A DNA stretch of 64,000 nt, taken from contig NZ_JAIUGV010000008.1 of NCBI RefSeq assembly GCF_020164745.1, positions 186,001 through 250,000 on the forward strand. The letters run 5' to 3'. The notes under the pieces are model-generated. The model was not told where the DNA came from and did no database searches. It saw nothing but the letters and a program-made list of their open reading frames with translations. This stretch comes from Mesorhizobium sp. ES1-4 (lineage in GTDB: Bacteria; Pseudomonadota; Alphaproteobacteria; Rhizobiales; Rhizobiaceae). Of the stretch, positions 27,179 through 35,966 are shown piece by piece. Numbering within the stretch: the first letter of the stretch is position 1; each line of letters begins with the position of its first letter. The position numbers were made by a program, and so were the translations under genes.

Positions 27179-27466
27179 TCAGGACTTGCGGTTGCGGGAC
27201 GCGTCGGCGTTCTTGATATCGAGCCCGTAGATGAACTCCTTGTCTTCCTTGTAGTGCTTGACCATCGCCAGGATGGCTGCCGTGTTGAAGATGAGCACCG
27301 CGGCAGCGGCAATCGCCACCACGGCTTTGATGCCGCTGTGCGGGATGTAGGGCCATGTCATGAACAGGACGAAGAGGATCGTTGCCCACAGGCACAAGAT
27401 CAGGAGCGCGGATCCGCGCAAGTCGGAGCGGTACAGCGCCTCGATGCGCTGCTGCAGGTCTGACAT
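27179..27466 (-). CDS. Small two-pass membrane protein (95 residues), first gene of the permease/mgs unit
   Basis: Two membrane helices (about 19-40 and 46-69) with a charged C-terminal tail (HYKEDKEFIYGLDIKN). AAGGGGAA lies upstream of the ATG. It is the first gene of the leftward run that continues through two further small proteins, the permease, two orphan membrane proteins and on to mgsABC-gmaS-mgdABCD. It is divergent from dmmDABC. Family not recognised. Confidence 0.78.
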   Translation of the reverse strand: MSDLQQRIEALYRSDLRGSALLILCLWATILFVLFMTWPYIPHSGIKAVVAIAAAAVLIFNTAAILAMVKHYKEDKEFIYGLDIKNADASRNRKS

Positions 27467-27521
27467 CGGTGTTCCCCTTCTTTGCCGGCGTCCGGTTCCG
27501 AATCCACCGCTCGCCGCTCTC

Positions 27522-27546
27522 TTTCAAGAGAGTGAAATTTTTTTCA
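27522..27546 (-). promoter_or_regulatory. Compound dyad in the divergent permease / dmm promoter region
   Basis: Two overlapping inverted repeats: TTTCA-AGAGAG-TGAAA (27522-27537) and TGAAA-TTTT-TTTCA (27533-27546). The second is a perfect 5-base dyad and the best example of the motif shared by the island. It lies 56-80 bases upstream of the 95-residue gene. Confidence 0.5.
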
Positions 27547-27631
27547 TAAATTCCGCTCGAATATCGGACTTGTCAAGACCAATTTACGTCGTGTTAACCG
27601 CTCGCTTCGAGTGAACAATTTTGCCTGACAA

Positions 27632-27645
27632 TGAAATTATTTGCT
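27632..27645 (+). promoter_or_regulatory. Candidate operator upstream of dmmD
   Basis: TGAAATTATTTGCT, 108-121 bases upstream of the dmmD start, shares its first 11 bases with the site before tdm (14223). Confidence 0.35.
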
Positions 27646-27752
27646 TCGAGGGGATTGCAGGCTTCCCGCGTTTGCGGTCAATATTCCATCCAAGCTCCGG
27701 CCCCAGGCAAAGGAGCAGGGAACAGCAGGATTTTCGAACGGAGGACGAGCGG

Positions 27753-28886
27753 ATGACGGCATCCTGGAGATTTTCAACCCTGGCGGACCGCCACCGCGCC
27801 CTGGGGTCGAGACTCGAAGACTGGAGCGGTATGGGTACCGCCTGGACCTACGACAAGGATGCCGACGAGGAATACATCGCCATTCGCACCAAGGCCGGGC
27901 TGATGGACGTGTCGGGTCTGAAGAAAGTCCACATATCAGGGCCGCACGCCTCGCATCTCATCGACCTTGCCACAACGCGTGACGTCGAAAAGATCTATCC
28001 CGGCAAGTCGGCCTATGCCTGCATGCTGAACGAGGCGGGAAAATTCACCGACGATTGCATCCTCTACCGCACGGGACCGAATTCCTGGATGGTGGTGCAC
28101 GGTTCGGGCACCGGCCATGAGGAACTGCAGCGGGCCGCGATGGGCCGGGACGTGTCCCTGCGCTTCGACGACAATCTGCACGATTTGTCGCTGCAGGGGC
28201 CGACGGCGGTGGACTATCTCGCCAAGCATGTGCCCGGCATCCGCGACCTCAACTACTTCCACCATATGCAGACGCAGCTGTTCGGCTTCCCTGTCATGAT
28301 CTCGCGCACCGGCTACACCGGCGAGCGCGGCTACGAGATCTTCTGCCGCGGTCAGGACGCAGGCACGATCTGGGACAGGATCCTCGACGAGGGCAAGGGC
28401 GCCGGCATCATCCCCTGCCGCTTCACCACGCTCGACATGCTGCGCGTCGAGAGCTATCTCTTGTTCTACCCCTACGACAATTCGCAGAAATATCCGTTTG
28501 ACAATGAAGGCCCCGGCGACACGCTGTGGGAACTTGGCCTCGACTTCACCGTCAGCCCCGGCAAGACAGGTTTCCGGGGCGCCGAGGAGCACTATCGCCT
28601 GAAAGGCAAGGAGCGCTTCAAGATCTACGGCGTCCTGCTCGACGGCAAGGAGCCCGCCGATGAAGGCGCGCCGGTCTATCGCGACGGTAAAAAAGTCGGC
28701 GTGGTAACCTGCGCCATGTATTCGCCGCTGGTCGAGAAATCGATGGGCATCGCCCGGCTCGACGTCGACTGCGCGGTCAAGGACACCAGGCTCGAAATAC
28801 GAAACAAGAGCGGATCGATCAAGGCGACGGCGCAGCCCTTGCCGTTCGACGATCCCAAGAAGACCAAGCGCACGGCGAAAGGCTGA
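27753..28886 (+). CDS. dmmD: Dimethylamine monooxygenase-associated folate-binding protein (GcvT-like)
   Basis: 377 residues from an ATG with GGAGG upstream; the frame runs further 5' but without a better start. It is a GcvT/aminomethyltransferase fold (GLMDVSGLKKVHISG, ISRTGYTGERGYEIF, TLDMLRVES). In heme-dependent oxidative N-demethylase systems a delta-type GcvT-like subunit takes formaldehyde onto tetrahydrofolate. It leads the four-gene dmmDABC order here, which supports that role over a glycine cleavage protein, for which no gcvH or gcvP is present. Confidence 0.83.
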   Translation: MTASWRFSTLADRHRALGSRLEDWSGMGTAWTYDKDADEEYIAIRTKAGLMDVSGLKKVHISGPHASHLIDLATTRDVEKIYPGKSAYACMLNEAGKFTDDCILYRTGPNSWMVVHGSGTGHEELQRAAMGRDVSLRFDDNLHDLSLQGPTAVDYLAKHVPGIRDLNYFHHMQTQLFGFPVMISRTGYTGERGYEIFCRGQDAGTIWDRILDEGKGAGIIPCRFTTLDMLRVESYLLFYPYDNSQKYPFDNEGPGDTLWELGLDFTVSPGKTGFRGAEEHYRLKGKERFKIYGVLLDGKEPADEGAPVYRDGKKVGVVTCAMYSPLVEKSMGIARLDVDCAVKDTRLEIRNKSGSIKATAQPLPFDDPKKTKRTAKG

Positions 28887-28928
28887 GGCATAGTCGACAG
28901 CGAGGGGTTTCGAGGCACGAAGTAGAGA

Positions 28929-29525
28929 ATGGCAGCCAAGACCATCATCAGCCGGCCCATTTACGGAAAATTGTCTCCGCAGCCCGGCAAGCATCATCTT
29001 TTCGTGGCGGATGCGGAAGGCGCGCTCGCGATAACGGATATGGCCGCCAGGGCTCCGGTCGGGTTTTTCGACGGGGCCGAAATCGTCTTCATTGCCGGCC
29101 CTGACGGCAAATATGTTGCCGCTCTCGAAGCATTGAAGCCGGCGCAGCTTCATCTGCCGCCATCCTTCGCCAGCCTGCTGCCACGTCTGAAGCAGACGCT
29201 GACCAACGCTCATATGGGTCTGCGCCTCTATCTCGCCGGCACCGAGGGGCTGATCGGCCAGGCCATGCAGGTGGCGCTCGAAGCCGGCATCGACCACACC
29301 TCCATGCAGACCGAGCATCGCGGCTCGCTGGCACGGCGCATGCAGTGCGTGCACTGCAAGGGCATCACTGAAAACGTGACGACGCAGCCGGCGACCTGTT
29401 CGCATTGTGGCCTGCTTCTCCTGGTGCGCGATCACTATTCCCGGCGCCTCGCCGCGTTCCAGGGCGTCTGCATCAATGCCGAAGACCGCAGCGAAATCCC
29501 TCCGACGGAGGAGATCTTCCAATGA
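28929..29525 (+). CDS. dmmA: Dimethylamine monooxygenase small subunit (DmmA-type, zinc-ribbon-like C-terminus)
   Basis: 198 residues. An N-terminal alpha/beta region is followed by a C-terminal part with two CxxC pairs (MQCVHCKG and ATCSHCGLLLL), a probable metal or zinc-ribbon site. It sits between the GcvT-like gene and the reductase gene, and its stop overlaps the reductase start (ATGA). The letter follows the published operon order dmmDABC as I recall it. In the purified heme N-demethylase it would be one of the small subunits. Confidence 0.75.
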   Translation: MAAKTIISRPIYGKLSPQPGKHHLFVADAEGALAITDMAARAPVGFFDGAEIVFIAGPDGKYVAALEALKPAQLHLPPSFASLLPRLKQTLTNAHMGLRLYLAGTEGLIGQAMQVALEAGIDHTSMQTEHRGSLARRMQCVHCKGITENVTTQPATCSHCGLLLLVRDHYSRRLAAFQGVCINAEDRSEIPPTEEIFQ

Positions 29526-30487
29526 GTACCGGCACCACCAGGCTCGACGTCGTCGTCAGCGACGTCGTCCCGGTCAACGACCTGGTCACCCGTTTCCATT
29601 TCCGCCGGCGCGACGGCGGATTGTTGCCGACCTTTTCCGGCGGCGCCCATGTCGTGGTCGAGATGCGCAACGGCGAGCGCACCAGGCTCAATCCCTATTC
29701 GCTGATGGGCTCGCCGCTCGACACGCGCGAATACACCATCTCGGTGCGCCGCGACGATGCCGGGCGTGGCGGCTCGCTGTTCATGCACAACCAGGTCCGG
29801 CCGGGGCTTGAGATGGTGGTGAGCTATCCCGTCAATCTGTTCTCGCTCGACCTGCGCGCCAAAAAGCACCTGATGCTGGCCGGCGGCATCGGCATCACGC
29901 CGTTCATGGCGCAGACCGCTCAATTGGCGGGCGAGGGCGGCAATTTCGAACTGCATTATACCTGCCGCACCGCTTCGCTCGGCACCTATGCCGATGTGCT
30001 GAGCGAACGCTACGGCCGCCGCGTCCGGCTCTACCATGACGACCGGGACGAGCGTATCGATCTCGACCGTCTGCTGTCGACACAGCCGCTCGGCACGCAT
30101 CTCTATGTCTGCGGTCCCGGCGGCATGATCAATTGGGTGCGCGACCGCGCCGCCGCGCTCGGTTGGCCGCCGGAGACTGTGCACTACGAGCATTTCGCGG
30201 CGCCCCAGCCCGGTCTGCCATTCGACGTGACGCTTGCCGTCAGTGGCAAGACCATCCGCGTCGGCGAGCAGCAGAGCCTGCTGGAAGCCATCGAGGCCGC
30301 CGGCGTCGATCCGCCCTATCTTTGCCGTGGCGGCGTCTGCGGCCAGTGCGAGACCAACGTCATCTCGTGTGACGGCAAGTTCATCCATAACGACCATTGG
30401 CTGAGCGAGGAAGAGCACCGTTCGGGCAAGAAGATCATGCCGTGCGTGTCGCGCTTCGAGGGCAAATCGTTGGTCTTGGAAAGATAG
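29522..30487 (+). CDS. dmmB: Dimethylamine monooxygenase reductase subunit (flavin plus 2Fe-2S)
   Basis: 321 residues. It is a VanB/phthalate-dioxygenase-reductase type protein with a flavin-binding barrel (RLNPYSLMG), a pyridine-nucleotide domain (MLAGGIGITPFM, YVCGPGGM) and a C-terminal plant-type [2Fe-2S] domain (CRGGVCGQC and a later MPCVSR cysteine). It passes electrons from NAD(P)H to the heme subunit encoded next. The start at 29522 overlaps the previous stop by 4 bases and replaces a longer upstream frame. Confidence 0.88.
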   Translation: MSTGTTRLDVVVSDVVPVNDLVTRFHFRRRDGGLLPTFSGGAHVVVEMRNGERTRLNPYSLMGSPLDTREYTISVRRDDAGRGGSLFMHNQVRPGLEMVVSYPVNLFSLDLRAKKHLMLAGGIGITPFMAQTAQLAGEGGNFELHYTCRTASLGTYADVLSERYGRRVRLYHDDRDERIDLDRLLSTQPLGTHLYVCGPGGMINWVRDRAAALGWPPETVHYEHFAAPQPGLPFDVTLAVSGKTIRVGEQQSLLEAIEAAGVDPPYLCRGGVCGQCETNVISCDGKFIHNDHWLSEEEHRSGKKIMPCVSRFEGKSLVLER

Positions 30488-30496
30488 GAGGCGAGC

Positions 30497-31537
30497 TTGG
30501 GCATCACCTTTCGCAAGGAAACGTTTCGCGACGACTTCACCTTCAGGAACAGCCCGGAGCACATCAGGAGGTTTCCGTTCCCGTTCCACGAAGACAGCTA
30601 CATGTACGCCGTCAACATCGAGCCGCATGTCGTCGGCCCGAAGGGCAGCGTGCTCGAAAACCTGATCGACGTGGACGAGCACTATGTCGCCGAGATGCAG
30701 GACCGAGCCCTGGTGCTGGCCGAAGATCCGCTGCGCTGCCAGTCGCTGCGGCACATGACGCTCGCCGGCTGGGACCTGCTCGAGCTCTTGATGGAGCAGC
30801 AGGCGCTGGGCTATCCCGAACATTTCACGCTGACGCGCGACGGCGACCGCTGGCGCTGGATCAACCGCCCGCTTGGCATCGACGATACTTTCACTTTCGG
30901 CGACACCTCGACACTGCCCTACGGGCCGATGGAATACATCACCCGCCAGAGCCAGGGCGATTTCTGCATCCTCGACCAGCGCGACGGCAATCTGTGGATG
31001 GATGCCGGCATGGTCACCACCCAGGCCGACTGGTCGCTCGATTTCGACATCGGCATGAATTTTTTCGAGTGGCATGCGCCGGTGCCGCTGGCGCATGAGA
31101 AGGGCATTTTCGTCAGGGCTTTGAAGTTCCTCACCAACATCCAGCAGGGCAAGCCGGCGCGCCGCCTCAACTGGACCATGACCATCAACCCGCGCCTCGA
31201 CACCAGCCCCGAAAACTACCACAAATGGGGTCCGGACCGGGCGACGGTGACGCCCGAGAATGTCGGCGACAAGGTGCATCTGCGCGTCGAATTGCAGAGC
31301 TTCTGGCGGCTGCCGCGTTCCAACGGCATCGTCTTCCCGATCCGCTGCTACCTAATCAAGATGGACGAACTGGTGACGCAGCCGAAATGGGCACGGCGCC
31401 TGCACCGGGTGATTCGTGATCTGCCCGAGGAACTGGCCACCTACAAAGGCTTGACGCGCTACCGTCCGACGCTGCTCGAATGGCTCTCGAAACTGGATGA
31501 CGGCAGCCCGACATCGCCGGGATTTGGGCCGGACTAA
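30497..31537 (+). CDS. dmmC: Heme-dependent dimethylamine N-demethylase catalytic subunit (DUF3445 family)
   Basis: 346 residues of the DUF3445 family, known as the alpha subunit of heme-dependent oxidative N-demethylase, in which a PAS-like fold holds heme. Conserved stretches include FRNSPEHIRRFPFPFHEDSY and VHLRVELQSFWRLPRS (shown as fragments RFPFPFHED and ELQSFWRLPRS). Start is a TTG with AGGAGG five bases upstream; the next ATG is 35 codons further in. It oxidises dimethylamine to methylamine and formaldehyde with O2. Ends just before a mosaic repeat. Confidence 0.85.
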   Translation: MGITFRKETFRDDFTFRNSPEHIRRFPFPFHEDSYMYAVNIEPHVVGPKGSVLENLIDVDEHYVAEMQDRALVLAEDPLRCQSLRHMTLAGWDLLELLMEQQALGYPEHFTLTRDGDRWRWINRPLGIDDTFTFGDTSTLPYGPMEYITRQSQGDFCILDQRDGNLWMDAGMVTTQADWSLDFDIGMNFFEWHAPVPLAHEKGIFVRALKFLTNIQQGKPARRLNWTMTINPRLDTSPENYHKWGPDRATVTPENVGDKVHLRVELQSFWRLPRSNGIVFPIRCYLIKMDELVTQPKWARRLHRVIRDLPEELATYKGLTRYRPTLLEWLSKLDDGSPTSPGFGPD

Positions 31538-31541
31538 AAGA

Positions 31542-31634
31542 CCCCTCATCCGGCCGATACGCGGCCACCTTCTCCCCGCCGGGGAGAAGAGGTTGGCACT
31601 GGCGCCGACAGTGTCCTCTCCCCCGGGTGAGGGG
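31542..31634. repeat. RIME-like palindromic mosaic element between dmmC and the XRE gene
   Basis: Outer arms CCCCTCA (31542-31548) / TGAGGGG (31628-31634) enclose a hairpin CTTCTCCCC-GCC-GGGGAGAAG (31569-31589). It fills the gap between convergent genes and may end transcription from both sides. Confidence 0.7.
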
Positions 31635-31638
31635 AGCT

Positions 31639-32358
31639 CTAACCCGCGCTGTTCTGCGGATAGCAGATAATCGACAAATAGCGCATCGGCAGTTTCGTCA
31701 GTTGTTCGGGCCCGTGCGGCGCGTCGGCGTCGAAGAACAGGCTGTCGCCGGGCTTCATCGGATAGAGGTTGCTGCCGTGCCGGTAAACGACCTCGCCCTC
31801 GAGCATGTAGAGGAACTCCATGCCCTCGTGCTGGAAAGTTGGAAACACGTCGGAATCCTCGGTCAGCGTGATCAGATAAGGCTCGACGACGACACCGCTG
31901 GTGTTGGAACCGATATGGCCAAGCAGGTTATACTGGTGGCCGGCGCGCGTGCCGCGGCGCTCGACGTCGAGGCCCTGGCCCGCCTTGACGAAGACGGCGC
32001 TGCGCTCTTCCTCGAAGCGGCGGAAGAAAGCGGTGACGGGAACGCCGAGCGCTCGCGACAGTGCCTGCAAGGTGGTCAGCGACGGTGAGGTGATGCCGTT
32101 CTCGATCTTCGACAGCATGCCCAGCGAAATGTCCGTGGCCACCGCGAGATCGGCGACGGTGATGCCGAGTTTCTTGCGGAACGCCCTTACCTCGCGGCCG
32201 ATCGCGACCTCCAGCACTTTTTCGCGGGTATCGCGAATGGCGTGCGGGTTCTGCGTCAGCGGCGCCCGGATGGTCTTTCCATCGGCCGAGACCCTTGGCA
32301 GCGGCTTTGGTTTGGCGCTGGCGGGACCGGCCTTGGAATCGGAACTTGTCTTCGCCAT
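31639..32358 (-). CDS. XRE-family regulator with C-terminal cupin, candidate regulator of methylamine genes
   Basis: 239 residues. The basic N-terminal arm is followed by an XRE helix-turn-helix (about 54-110; KLGITVADLAVATDISLGML plus SKIENGITSP) and a cupin domain (about 160-232; FPTFQHEGMEFLYMLEGEV, DSLFFDADAPHGPEQL given in part). Such fusions usually sense a small metabolite in the cupin and repress or activate a catabolic operon. It is divergent from tmm, and the shared promoter region has two dyads. That it controls the whole amine island is inference. Confidence 0.85.
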   Translation of the reverse strand: MAKTSSDSKAGPASAKPKPLPRVSADGKTIRAPLTQNPHAIRDTREKVLEVAIGREVRAFRKKLGITVADLAVATDISLGMLSKIENGITSPSLTTLQALSRALGVPVTAFFRRFEEERSAVFVKAGQGLDVERRGTRAGHQYNLLGHIGSNTSGVVVEPYLITLTEDSDVFPTFQHEGMEFLYMLEGEVVYRHGSNLYPMKPGDSLFFDADAPHGPEQLTKLPMRYLSIICYPQNSAG

Positions 32359-32384
32359 CTCGCCTCCGGAGTCCCAGGATTTAT

Positions 32385-32399
32385 TTCACCTACGGTGAA
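32385..32399 (-). promoter_or_regulatory. Perfect dyad in front of the XRE-cupin gene
   Basis: TTCACC-TAC-GGTGAA, a 6-base perfect inverted repeat with 3-base spacer, 27-41 bases upstream of the regulator start. A good candidate for autoregulation. Confidence 0.45.
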
Positions 32400-32536
32400 C
32401 ATGTTCGGTGCCGATACAACAGCGCAACCGCTGCGGCAAGCCATCTTATGGTGCATGCGCCGGTCCTTTGACTGCAAGCCTCGTCGGTTTTTCGCAAGGA
32501 ATCCCCGCGCACGAATGCCGTTCCCGCAGATGTCTG

Positions 32537-32586
32537 TTGACAGTACGAAAGGGCCAATTACTGTCCTGTCAGTGAAATTTGTTTCG
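32537..32586 (+). promoter_or_regulatory. tmm promoter with overlapping operator-like dyad
   Basis: TTGACA at 32537-32542, 16-base spacer, TACTGT at 32559-32564. Just downstream lies TGAAA-TTTG-TTTCG (32573-32586), nearly identical to the dyad at 27533. A site here would overlap the start of transcription, fitting repression. Confidence 0.5.
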
Positions 32587-32617
32587 CTGGGGAAATCAAA
32601 AAAAGGAGGCCCTTGAA

Positions 32618-33976
32618 ATGAAAACTCGCGTCGCCGTCATCGGCGCCGGACCGTCCGGTCTCGCACAACTCAGGGCCTTCAAGTCGGCCGCCGACAAGGG
32701 CGCCGAGATTCCCGAAATCGTCTGCTTCGAGAAACAATCGGACTGGGGCGGCCTGTGGAACTACACCTGGCGCACCGGCCTCGACGAACATGGCGATCCC
32801 GTGCACGGCTCGATGTACCGTTACCTCTGGTCGAACGGCCCCAAGGAGTGCCTGGAATTCGCCGACTATACATTCGAGGAGCATTTCGGCCGGCCGATCG
32901 GCTCCTACCCGCCACGCGCCGTGCTGTGGGATTATATCAAGGGCCGCGTCGAGAAGTCGGGTTTGCGCAAATGGGTGCGCTTCAACAGCCCGGTGCGCAT
33001 GGTCACTTTCTCCGACGAGACGAAGAAGTTCACGGTCACCGCGCATGACCGCACCAATGACGTGACGTACTCCGAAGAATTCGACAATGTCGTCGTCGCC
33101 TCCGGGCACTTCTCTGTACCCAACGTGCCCTATTTCGAGGGCTTCTCGACCTTCAATGGCCGCATCCTGCACAGCCACGATTTCCGCGACGCCATGGAGT
33201 TCAAGGGCAAGGACATCCTGATCATCGGCCGCTCCTATTCGGCTGAGGACATCGGTTCGCAATGCTACAAATACGGCGCCAAATCGATCACCTCCAGCTA
33301 CCGCTCCAAGCCGATGGGCTTCAAATGGCCCGAGAATTGGAAGGAAGTGCCGCTGCTGCAGAAGGTCGTCGGCAAGACCGCGCATTTCAAGGACGGCACG
33401 ACCAAGGACGTCGACGCCATCATCCTGTGCACCGGCTACCTCCATTCGTTCCCCTTCCTCACCGACGACCTCAAGCTCAAGACCGCCAACCGCATGTGGC
33501 CGGACTCGCTCTACGAGGGCGTCGTCTGGGAGAAGAACCCGAAGCTTTCCTATATCGGCATGCAGGACCAGTTCTACACCTTCAACATGTTCGACGCGCA
33601 GGCCTGGTTCGCGCGCGACGTCATCATGGGCCGCATCACGCTGCCTTCGGCGGAGGCAATGGCAGCGCACGGCGCCAAATGGCGGGCGCGCGAGGAAACG
33701 CTTGAGGACGCCGAGCAGATGATCTGGTTCCAGGGCGACTACACCAAGGAATTGATGGACCAGACCGACTATCCCGGCTTCGATGTCGAGGCGGTCAACA
33801 AGACCTTCATGGAGTGGGAGCACCACAAGATGGAAGACATCATGAGCTTCCGCGACCACGCCTATCGCTCGCTGATGACCGGCACGATGGCACCGCTGCA
33901 CCACACACCGTGGCTGCAGGCGCTGGACGATTCCATGGAGAGCTATCTCGAAGTGAAGGGCGTAGCGGCGGAGTAG
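32618..33976 (+). CDS. tmm: Trimethylamine monooxygenase (bacterial flavin-containing monooxygenase)
   Basis: 452 residues from the ATG with AAGGAGG upstream; a weak upstream in-frame start at 32579 is rejected. It has the FAD motif GAGPSG (residues 9-14), WGGLWNYTWRTG, the flavin-monooxygenase fingerprint FEGFSTFNGRILHSHDF, the NADP motif IIGRSYSAED and the CTGY motif. These stretches match characterised bacterial Tmm closely. It converts trimethylamine to TMAO with NADPH and O2 in the cytoplasm. Convergent with the TMAO transporter genes, 10 bases apart. Broader S/N-oxygenation, for example of dimethyl sulfide, is possible. Confidence 0.93.
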   Translation: MKTRVAVIGAGPSGLAQLRAFKSAADKGAEIPEIVCFEKQSDWGGLWNYTWRTGLDEHGDPVHGSMYRYLWSNGPKECLEFADYTFEEHFGRPIGSYPPRAVLWDYIKGRVEKSGLRKWVRFNSPVRMVTFSDETKKFTVTAHDRTNDVTYSEEFDNVVVASGHFSVPNVPYFEGFSTFNGRILHSHDFRDAMEFKGKDILIIGRSYSAEDIGSQCYKYGAKSITSSYRSKPMGFKWPENWKEVPLLQKVVGKTAHFKDGTTKDVDAIILCTGYLHSFPFLTDDLKLKTANRMWPDSLYEGVVWEKNPKLSYIGMQDQFYTFNMFDAQAWFARDVIMGRITLPSAEAMAAHGAKWRAREETLEDAEQMIWFQGDYTKELMDQTDYPGFDVEAVNKTFMEWEHHKMEDIMSFRDHAYRSLMTGTMAPLHHTPWLQALDDSMESYLEVKGVAAE

Positions 33977-33986
33977 GGCCCGGCCA

Positions 33987-35966
33987 TTACCCCAGCCTTG
34001 CCCGCGCCTTCGCCGTCCAGGCGTTGAACAGCCGGTCGGCGACGATGCCGATGAAAGCGATGGCAAGGCCGGCGACGATGCCGCGGCCGGAATCGGCCTT
34101 GGACAGTGCGATGAACACTTCCTGGCCGAGATCACGCGTGCCGACCATGGCGCAGATGATGATCATCGCCAGCGCCATCAGGATGGTCTGGTTGACGCCG
34201 AGCATGATCTCCGGCAGCGCCAGCGGCAGTTGCACCCGAAAGAAGGTCTGGCGCGGCGTGCAGCCCGAAACCTTTGCCGCCTCGATCAGCGCCGGCGGCA
34301 CCTGCCGGACGCCGTGATTGGTGTAGCGGATGGCCGGCACCACGGCGAAGGCAACAGTGGCGATCATCGCGGTGACGTCGCCGACACGGAACAGCATCAC
34401 CACCGGAATGATGAAGCAGAAGGACGGCAGCACCTGCAGCGTGTCGATGACGGGCGTGACGATCTTCTCGAAACGGTCGCTGCGCGCTGCCATCAGCCCG
34501 ATCGGAATGCCGATCAGGCAAGCGATGAAGGCCGAGATGCCGCAGAGATAGACCGTCGCCATGGTCTTTTCCCAAAGGCCTGTGATGGCGCAGAAGGCTG
34601 TGAGTGCCGCGACAAGTGCCGCCAGCCGCAAACCGGACAATTGGTAGCCGGCAAGGCCGAGCAGGAACACCGCGCCCAGCCACGGAAACCCTTCGCAGAA
34701 GGCGCGCAGCGGATTGAGTACATTGAGGATCAGCGCCACGCGAAATGCTTCGATGATGTCGAAGAAGTTGATGGTCACCCAGTTCACGGCCGCCTTCCAC
34801 AGTGGCGCGGTGGTGAAGGTGATCGCCTTCGGCACGGCCGCGAAAGACGGCACGAACAGGCCGAGCAGCGTGGTGACGGCAAGGATCGCAATGGCCAGCG
34901 TCAGATTGGGGTAGCGCCGCCAGAGGCCTGGGCTCGTGGACCGGTGGACGTTGCCCTTTGCCTGCTTGTGGGCGATGGCCTGGCTCAGCCGGTCGAGCGC
35001 GATGGCGAGCGCGACGATGGCGAGGCCGGCTTCCATCGCTTCGCCGACCTTCAGCGCGCGCAGGGCGAGCAGCACATCGTAGCCCAGCCCGCCCGCGCCG
35101 ATCATCGAGGCGATGATCACCATGTTCAGCGCCAGCATGATCACCTGGTTGACGCCCACCATCAGCGTCGGTCGCGCCGACGGCAGCAGCACGCGCCACA
35201 GTTTCTGCCGCGCCGTGCAGCCGGCCATTTCACTGAAATCGTCGATCTCGGAAGGGACGCGCGACAGGCCGAGCATCGTTGCCCGCACCATCGGCGGCGT
35301 GGCGAAGATGGCGGTGGCGATCATCGCCGAGACCGGGCTGTTGCCGAACAGGAGCAGCATCGGGATGAGATAGGCGAAGGTCGGGATCGTCTGCATCAGA
35401 TCGAGCGCTGGCGAGACGATGAGCCTCTCCGCCCACGGCTTGCGCCAGGCCCAGATGCCGAGAAACAGGCCGGTGAGAATGCAAAACGGCACCGCGATGG
35501 AGATCAGCGCCAGGGTCAGCATGGCGCTGGTCCATTGGCCGAACAGCGCTATGTAGAGGAAGCAGCCGCCGACCAGCATGCCAAGTCTTCTGCCGCCGGC
35601 AGCATATCCTGCAAGGAACGCGGCCGCGCAGACGCCAACCCAGGACAAGCGCGGCAGCACGAAAGCGTCGGCGCCGTGGCCGATCTTGAAATTCTTGGCA
35701 AGCAGATTGAGCGCGAAGTCGAGCGGCACGCCGAGCACCGCCGTGATCGAGCGGGTCAGCCACGACAGGTTCGACTTGATCCAGCCCATCAGCGCGCTGA
35801 CCCAGTCGGCGACGGGGACGATCGCGCCGGCGGGATAGTTGACGGCCCAGGACAAACTGTCCTGCAACAGGAAGAGGACAAGCACGGCGGCAAGCGCGAG
35901 CCCCCAGATCGCCAGCCACCGCTGAAGCGGTGGCCTCGCCTCGCTGGCACTTGCCGTCACCGTCAT
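33987..35966 (-). CDS. tmoW: TMAO/betaine-type ABC transporter permease, tandem-duplicated
   Basis: 659 residues with two complete binding-protein-dependent permease domains (about 60-335 and 390-640). Each has an EAA-type loop (VPSEIDDFSEMAGCTARQ and VPPALIEAAKVSGCTPRQ). The start at 35966 overlaps the ATPase stop by 4 bases (ATGA). Fusion of both permease halves is typical of TmoW in marine TMAO transporters. It belongs to the glycine-betaine/proline (ProU) class. Substrate TMAO is inferred from tmm next door. Confidence 0.85.
   Translation of the reverse strand: MTVTASASEARPPLQRWLAIWGLALAAVLVLFLLQDSLSWAVNYPAGAIVPVADWVSALMGWIKSNLSWLTRSITAVLGVPLDFALNLLAKNFKIGHGADAFVLPRLSWVGVCAAAFLAGYAAGGRRLGMLVGGCFLYIALFGQWTSAMLTLALISIAVPFCILTGLFLGIWAWRKPWAERLIVSPALDLMQTIPTFAYLIPMLLLFGNSPVSAMIATAIFATPPMVRATMLGLSRVPSEIDDFSEMAGCTARQKLWRVLLPSARPTLMVGVNQVIMLALNMVIIASMIGAGGLGYDVLLALRALKVGEAMEAGLAIVALAIALDRLSQAIAHKQAKGNVHRSTSPGLWRRYPNLTLAIAILAVTTLLGLFVPSFAAVPKAITFTTAPLWKAAVNWVTINFFDIIEAFRVALILNVLNPLRAFCEGFPWLGAVFLLGLAGYQLSGLRLAALVAALTAFCAITGLWEKTMATVYLCGISAFIACLIGIPIGLMAARSDRFEKIVTPVIDTLQVLPSFCFIIPVVMLFRVGDVTAMIATVAFAVVPAIRYTNHGVRQVPPALIEAAKVSGCTPRQTFFRVQLPLALPEIMLGVNQTILMALAMIIICAMVGTRDLGQEVFIALSKADSGRGIVAGLAIAFIGIVADRLFNAWTAKARARLG

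Noticed and set aside
27753..28886. Glycine cleavage T protein
   Set aside because: No gcvH or gcvP is present and the gene heads the dimethylamine monooxygenase operon.
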